Origin: Lingula anatina
Taxonomy: Eukaryota > Brachiopoda > Lingulata > Lingulida > Lingulidae
Assembly (NCBI RefSeq): GCF_001039355.2
Contig: NW_019775247.1
Location: forward strand, 184,227 to 208,139
Direction of reading: 5' to 3'
DNA: 23,913 nt
Under the pieces are notes generated by a model, which was not told the DNA's origin, searched no databases, and saw only the letters and a list, made by a program, of their open reading frames with translations. The position numbers and the translations under genes were made by a program. Below, one piece after another: positions 19,301-23,913 of the stretch (position 1 is the first letter of the stretch; each line of letters opens with the position of its first letter).

Positions 19301-20901
19301 TGAAAACTGAAATCTCGAGGAGGATGTTGAGAGAGAAGGAGAGAGAAGTCATACTTGTATCATGTAACTTTTAGTGTAGCAAAATATATTCTGTTGAAGT
19401 TACAACATGGAGTCGTTTCATTCTTTTCCGTGTGCAGAATTTAAGACAAGGAACCTGGGAATCTCCGTAGCAGTACAGATAGCGTTATCCAAAGTTGTGA
19501 GCCCATTCAGCCCAAACCCTGGGGTTTTAATATTATAAAGGGTATTTTATGTAATGTGGGGGCCCCGGGATGGTTTAAGGTGGGTTCCCCACAAGTGGCC
19601 CTCTGTTAAAACTAGATTACAGGGTGTTCTTAGGAGTGCCCACCAGGAAGAGGGTGGACTTGTGTATGAAGTAACCAATCAGTTTCTAAGCTACGTGATG
19701 GACAGTTTAACTGATAAAGTTTAGTATAAAGAAATCTGAAAACTGAAATCTCGAGGAGGATGTTGAGAGAGAAGGAGAGAGAAGTCATACTTGTATCATG
19801 TAACTTTTAGTGTAGCAAAATATATTCTGTTGAAGTTACAACATGGAGTCGTTTCATTCTTTTCCGTGTGCAGAATTTAAGACAAGGAACCTGGGAATCT
19901 CCGTAGCAGTACAGATAGCGTTATCCAAAGTTGTGAGCCCATTCAGCCCAAACCCTGGGGTTTTAATATTATAAAGGGTATTTTATGTAATGTGGGGGCC
20001 CCGGGATGGTTTAAGGTGGGTTCCCCACAAGTGGCCCTCTGTTAAAACTAGATTACAGGGTGTTCTTAGGAGTGCCCACCAGGAAGAGGGTGGACTTGTG
20101 TATGAAGTAACCAATCAGTTTCTAAGCTACGTGATGGACAGTTTAACTGATAAAGTTTAGTATAAAGAAATCTGAAAACTGAAATCTCGAGGAGGATGTT
20201 GAGAGAGAAGGAGAGAGAAGTCATACTTGTATCATGTAACTTTTAGTGTAGCAAAATATATTCTGTTGAAGTTACAACATGGAGTCGTTTCATTCTTTTC
20301 CGTGTGCAGAATTTAAGACAAGGAACCTGGGAATCTCCGTAGCAGTACAGATAGCGTTATCCAAAGTTGTGAGCCCATTCAGCCCAAACCCTGGGGTTTT
20401 AATATTATAAAGGGTATTTTATGTAATGTGGGGGCCCCGGGATGGTTTAAGGTGGGTTCCCCACAAGTGGCCCTCTGTTAAAACTAGATTACAGGGTGTT
20501 CTTAGGAGTGCCCACCAGGAAGAGGGTGGACTTGTGTATGAAGTAACCAATCAGTTTCTAAGCTACGTGATGGACAGTTTAACTGATAAAGTTTAGTATA
20601 AAGAAATCTGAAAACTGAAATCTCGAGGAGGATGTTGAGAGAGAAGGAGAGAGAAGTCATACTTGTATCATGTAACTTTTAGTGTAGCAAAATATATTCT
20701 GTTGAAGTTACAACATGGAGTCGTTTCATTCTTTTCCGTGTGCAGAATTTAAGACAAGGAACCTGGGAATCTCCGTAGCAGTACAGATAGCGTTATCCAA
20801 AGTTGTGAGCCCATTCAGCCCAAACCCTGGGGTTTTAATATTATAAAGGGTATTTTATGTAATGTGGGGGCCCCGGGATGGTTTAAGGTGGGTTCCCCAC
20901 A
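13366..20901 (+). repeat. 436-bp tandem repeat array, 17.3 copies with no visible divergence
   Basis: The word GCAGTACAGATAGCG begins at 13366 and recurs every 436 bp (13802, 14238, ... 20342, 20778). That makes 17 whole units plus 124 bp, ending at 20901 in the word TTCCCCACA. I see no substitution or indel between units. 436 is not a multiple of three, and every frame has stops, so it is not a protein repeat. Within each unit (first copy): TGTAA at 13446, CCAAT at 13571-13575, TATAAAG at 13621-13627, a purine-rich GAGAGAGAAGG block, TTACA at 13732-13736, then TGG at 13740. There is also a pyrimidine-rich CAG acceptor-like site at about 13749-13770. It resembles an LTR plus a short internal piece repeated head to tail; no clear polypurine tract is seen. 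It lies upstream of the first readable oxidase exon. Confidence 0.97.
13446..13736 (+). promoter_or_regulatory. LTR-like segment of the repeat unit with CCAAT and TATA boxes (first of 17)
   Basis: The 291-bp segment starts TGTAATG and ends GTTACA, giving a 5-bp inverted terminus typical of LTRs. CCAAT and TATAAAG are 50 bp apart, as in a plus-strand RNA polymerase II promoter; a start near 13650 would be expected. TGG three bases after the end could begin a primer-binding site. The same elements recur at +436 in every unit. This is inference from layout only, and activity is unknown. Confidence 0.4.
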
Positions 20902-21353
20902 TGGTGGGCACTTTTATGATACTGTCAGAAAGATATCTCTGGATCCGCCCCTGATATGGGCATTTTTACAATCCTGGGCTCCTTTTTTTCCCACCAAGGG
21001 TCAAAAATAGAAGTCATTATTGTGTTGAAATTTGTACTTTTCTTGAAAGTATAGACCTGAAGGGTGTAAGAAATGACAATCCTGAGATAAAACCTTGTGT
21101 ATGTATAAAGATATGATTATTTGAATTTTGAAAATCATTTTTTTTTATTTTCATAAGCTAAACCTTGAAGTGTGTGACTTTTATGGTAATTTAAGGTATT
21201 GATCTTCAAAAAACCACTTAGTTTTACTCAGAGAGTATTGCTCTTTTATGTATTTGCAAAAAAAATGGATGAAAATATCCAAAATTTGACGAATCAGTGA
21301 TATTTTGTAATTTTCCTGTTTCAGTATTAAATGTGACTCCAAGAAGTTTTTTA

Positions 21354-22215
21354 TTCTGAGATATTCTTAGGACTTCTGTACTTCACATTACCTTGCATTA
21401 GTTCTTTATGTTATGCTTCATGATTGTGTAAAATTTTATTTTGCACAGACATGTGTGCTAATTGCAGTGTCATGTTAAAATAAATGACATTTTTTTAACA
21501 TTTATGATATTGTTTTAATATATTGTAGTATTTGAGTTTATAAGTTTTAGGTAAAGTCTATGAATAACTGGGCAAAATAGGTGGAAGCTGAACTAAATCT
21601 GAAATCTTTTTATTACATTTTGTGCTTGTTTTGTCTTTTCTGTACTAGTGATTCATTAATGGAATTTAATTTTATTAAATATTGATTCTGAGATATATTC
21701 CAGGTATTCTTTACGTCATTATACCTTATTCCAGTTTCTTTTGTTACAGTTCATAGCTGTATAAAATATTATTTGACAATGTCAGATTTACCAACAGTAA
21801 AGACATGTTTAAAAATATGTCCTTTTAGACATGTCCTTGTTGCGGAATGGACATTTATTTAACATTTATGAAATTGCCTTAAGATCTCATAGTATGTTGG
21901 TTTACAAGGTATAGGTGAAGCAGTCATTGGACAAAATATGAGTAAACTAGATTAAAACTGTTTTTATTACATTAATTGGTCATTTTGGATAGTTTTTGAT
22001 TCTTTTTTGAAATGTTACTCCATTAGTATTTGATCATGACATAAAATAGAGTCTTCTACACTCCATTATACCCTATTCTACTTCCTTTTGTTACAGCTCA
22101 TAGCTGTATAAAATATTATTTGACAAGGTCAGGTTTAAATTTAGTAATTACATTTTTAAATATGTCCTTTTAGGCATGTCCTGTGTTTCGGAATGGACAT
22201 TTATTTAACATTTAC
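21354..22215 (+). repeat. Three diverged tandem copies of a roughly 340-bp unit
   Basis: The block CATAGCTGTATAAAATATTA (21753, 22100) aligns with the looser CATGATTGTGTAAAATTTTA at about 21420, giving periods of about 333 and 347 bp. Flanking words also align: ACACTCCATTATACC or similar before it, and ATGTCCTTTTAGACATGTCC or its G variant after it in the last two copies. Copies two and three are closer to each other than to copy one. It is an old array, in contrast to the invariant one next door. Confidence 0.75.
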
Positions 22216-22229
22216 GAAATTGCTTAAAT

Positions 22230-22273
<44 letters not shown>

Positions 22274-23274
22274 CTCCCAGGAAGTTAATTATAACCTGTG
22301 TCTGCCTGCAAGCGCCTCTGTAAACCGTGCCAGTGATCTGACTCTCGCAACTTTAACATGTGTAGCCTCATAACTATTTTAGAGTACTTTTATGTACATC
22401 ATAAGTAAGCAATATTTAAAGAAGGGTAAGCTGTATTATTCATGATCATATTCTACATAAATTTGATGAGCTTCCCATCATCCTCTTCCTCATGAATAAT
22501 AAATAGATGAGCAGACCAAAGAGTAAACAAGTGTTTTAGACAATGTGTTAAAAAATGTCCTTTCCGATACAAAGCATCCAAATTGCCTATATTTCTATTT
22601 ATACTGATATAATATCTTCAATTAATTGTTAATTTAACTTTGAAATACATGAACTTTGGGGAAATATGCAATGGAAGTTCTAGTAGATCCAAAGAAAAGA
22701 TGCTGACTCGCAAAAATGAATTATTTTGTTGAGGTTATAAATAGAAATTTAAAAATATGCCATTGAAGAAATGTTTTTCTATTATTTTTATGTCATATTC
22801 ATGATGCTCTAACAATAATTTGCTCATGTCAAGTGAAACATACAGCATTAAAGACAGAATTCTCTCTATTTATAACATTGGCAATGTAAAGGTACTTGTT
22901 TCGGAATGGACAATTTTTAACAAGCATCTCAAAAAAGGCCACAGTTAAATGGGTTTCTGTGCACTGGGGTTTTCTTATATAAAAATAAATATCACATGCC
23001 CTGGGCTTTAGAGAAATATATATTGTTACTGGGTAGGTGTCAACATGTTCTTTTTATGTACGAGAAATCCAATGTTTCGGAATGGACAAATTTAACGGAA
23101 AAACACGGTAGGGTTATTTTGCACTCCATGTCAAGCTCCAGAATCATCACGCAGATTTCATTGTTTGATACAAACAACACCAATACATCCAAATAATGAT
23201 TAGGATGGTTAATTATACTGTATGTTTTATGATATATTTTCTGAAAGTCATTTATTTTTGTTTCGGAATGGACA
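21839..23274 (+). repeat. Five same-strand copies of the 15-bp word GTTTCGGAATGGACA
   Basis: Copies at 21839-21853 (one mismatch, GTTGCGG), 22185-22199, 22898-22912, 23074-23088 and 23260-23274. Each is followed within about ten bases by TTTAAC; the last two extend to TTTAACGGAA. The first two belong to the 340-bp repeats; the last three lie in otherwise dissimilar DNA. Confidence 0.85.
22230..22273 (+). repeat. Compound (GT)n and (AT)n microsatellite
   Basis: GT run followed by TATATATATATA. A less AT-rich block (22274-22370) follows directly, starting CTCCCAGGAAGTTAATTATA, which may be a mobile-element fragment with a microsatellite tail. Confidence 0.93.
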
Positions 23275-23913
23275 TTTCGTTTAACGGAATTACCAGCATG
23301 CCATTAAAAGACTTTTTTTCTAGAATACACCTCTCTCCTGTTAATATTTAAACTTTTTTGCTTCCACCATACTACTGAGTGTTTTATAATCCAAAAAAAT
23401 GCAATGTCAAACACTGCTTTAATTTATTTTAGATTGCTTTTTATTTCATATGACTAAAACGGGAAAAAAATTTGGTCATTTTTTGGGCTTTGCTTTAGCA
23501 TAACTTTGGACTAGGTGGTGATATTTGGTTTCTATTTTCAGTGTTTATCTTCACTTACACCATTCTCTAACCTAGTGATAAAAGAATTCTTTGATCATAT
23601 GCATGTAATTTGTTAATTAGCAATATGTGGGAAAATCTGAAAAGTGCCCAGGATTGTAAAAATGCCCATATGGACTCGTATTTTGGTACAATGATTGCTA
23701 CACATCTGAGGTTGAATAAACAGTTTGAAGTTTTAAGCTATCACATTTGGATGAAAAGAGATATGTACAGTATACTTAATTTAACGCCACCATGTTTTCT
23801 AATTTTTGAAAACTTCTTTTTAAAAATGAGTCGATAAAGAAGTTGCCCAGCTTGATTTCCATCCCCTAAACTTCACAGCTTAGATTGAAATTTGAGGGGC
23901 ATGTAGTGGTGGT

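Larger units (their letters stand above)
20902..23913. other. No gene seen; AT-rich DNA with decayed repeats
   Basis: I searched this stretch on the minus strand for the missing FAD-binding exon of the oxidase (a Gly-x-Gly-x-x-Gly strand and the following conserved segments) and found none. The ORFs at 22996-23196 and 23610-23837 have no coding signature. It holds the decayed 340-bp repeats, the five motif copies and one microsatellite. Confidence 0.5.

Noticed and set aside
13366-20901. CRISPR array or protein-coding repeat
   Set aside because: Units are 436 bp with no unique spacers and every reading frame contains stops. The period is not a multiple of three.
13366-20901. 5S rRNA, tRNA or snRNA gene cluster
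   Set aside because: The unit length would suit a 5S-type cluster, but I find no 5S internal promoter, no A/B boxes at tRNA spacing and no cloverleaf in the unit.
22274-22370. Possible exon in the less AT-rich block after the GT/AT microsatellite
   Set aside because: No open frame with flanking splice sites on either strand, and no oxidase similarity; a mobile-element fragment fits better.
22996-23837. Two plus-strand ORFs of 66 and 75 residues
   Set aside because: No splice context, domain or conserved pattern; one includes a copy of the 15-bp motif, showing that it reads repeat DNA.

Overview
This is an AT-rich animal genome window, very likely from a marine invertebrate; the phylum cannot be fixed from the sequence. 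The evidence is small exons with GT-AG introns, abundant microsatellites and short inverted-repeat transposons, and low coding density. Nothing bacterial, plasmid-like or CRISPR-like is present. Long ORFs are uninformative because all convincing coding DNA is in exons of 33-175 bp.

Layout: (1) At 1478-4280, minus strand, five exons with matching splice phases encode an unrecognised secreted protein: a signal peptide, then at least about 120 residues with two N-glycosylation sequons. Its 3' end is unresolved. A 581-bp element with perfect 31-bp inverted ends (3125-3705) sits in one intron, and one end of a related copy lies at 263-353. (2) At about 5120-5364, plus strand, CRE-like and NRF1-like sites precede an ATGGCGG start and two small candidate exons, with possible further exons near 7.1-7.3 kb. 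(3) At 8228-13252, minus strand, is a D-aspartate/D-amino-acid oxidase gene. Eight whole exons and one broken exon are readable and every splice phase closes. About 65 N-terminal residues are absent, and the C-terminal exon breaks at an unresolved base (8241) inside the family signature. A 699-bp inverted-repeat element (11550-12248) lies in one intron.

(4) At 13366-20901 is a tandem array of a 436-bp unit, 17.3 copies, with no difference seen between copies. It begins next to a single N (13365) and stops mid-unit. Each unit carries a CCAAT box and a TATAAAG box 50 bp apart, and a TGTAA...TTACA bounded segment followed by TGG, which suggests an LTR/TRIM-like origin. The array lies upstream of the first readable oxidase exon, so in an intron of that gene if the assembly is right. 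(5) At 20902-23913 no gene is seen. This stretch holds three decayed tandem copies of a roughly 340-bp unit and five same-strand copies of a 15-bp motif (consensus GTTTCGGAATGGACA), each followed by TTTAAC.

The two clear genes are not functionally linked by anything visible. The oxidase would degrade acidic D-amino acids with FAD, probably in peroxisomes; the other product would enter the secretory pathway. The most unusual structure is the invariant array with its promoter-like unit.
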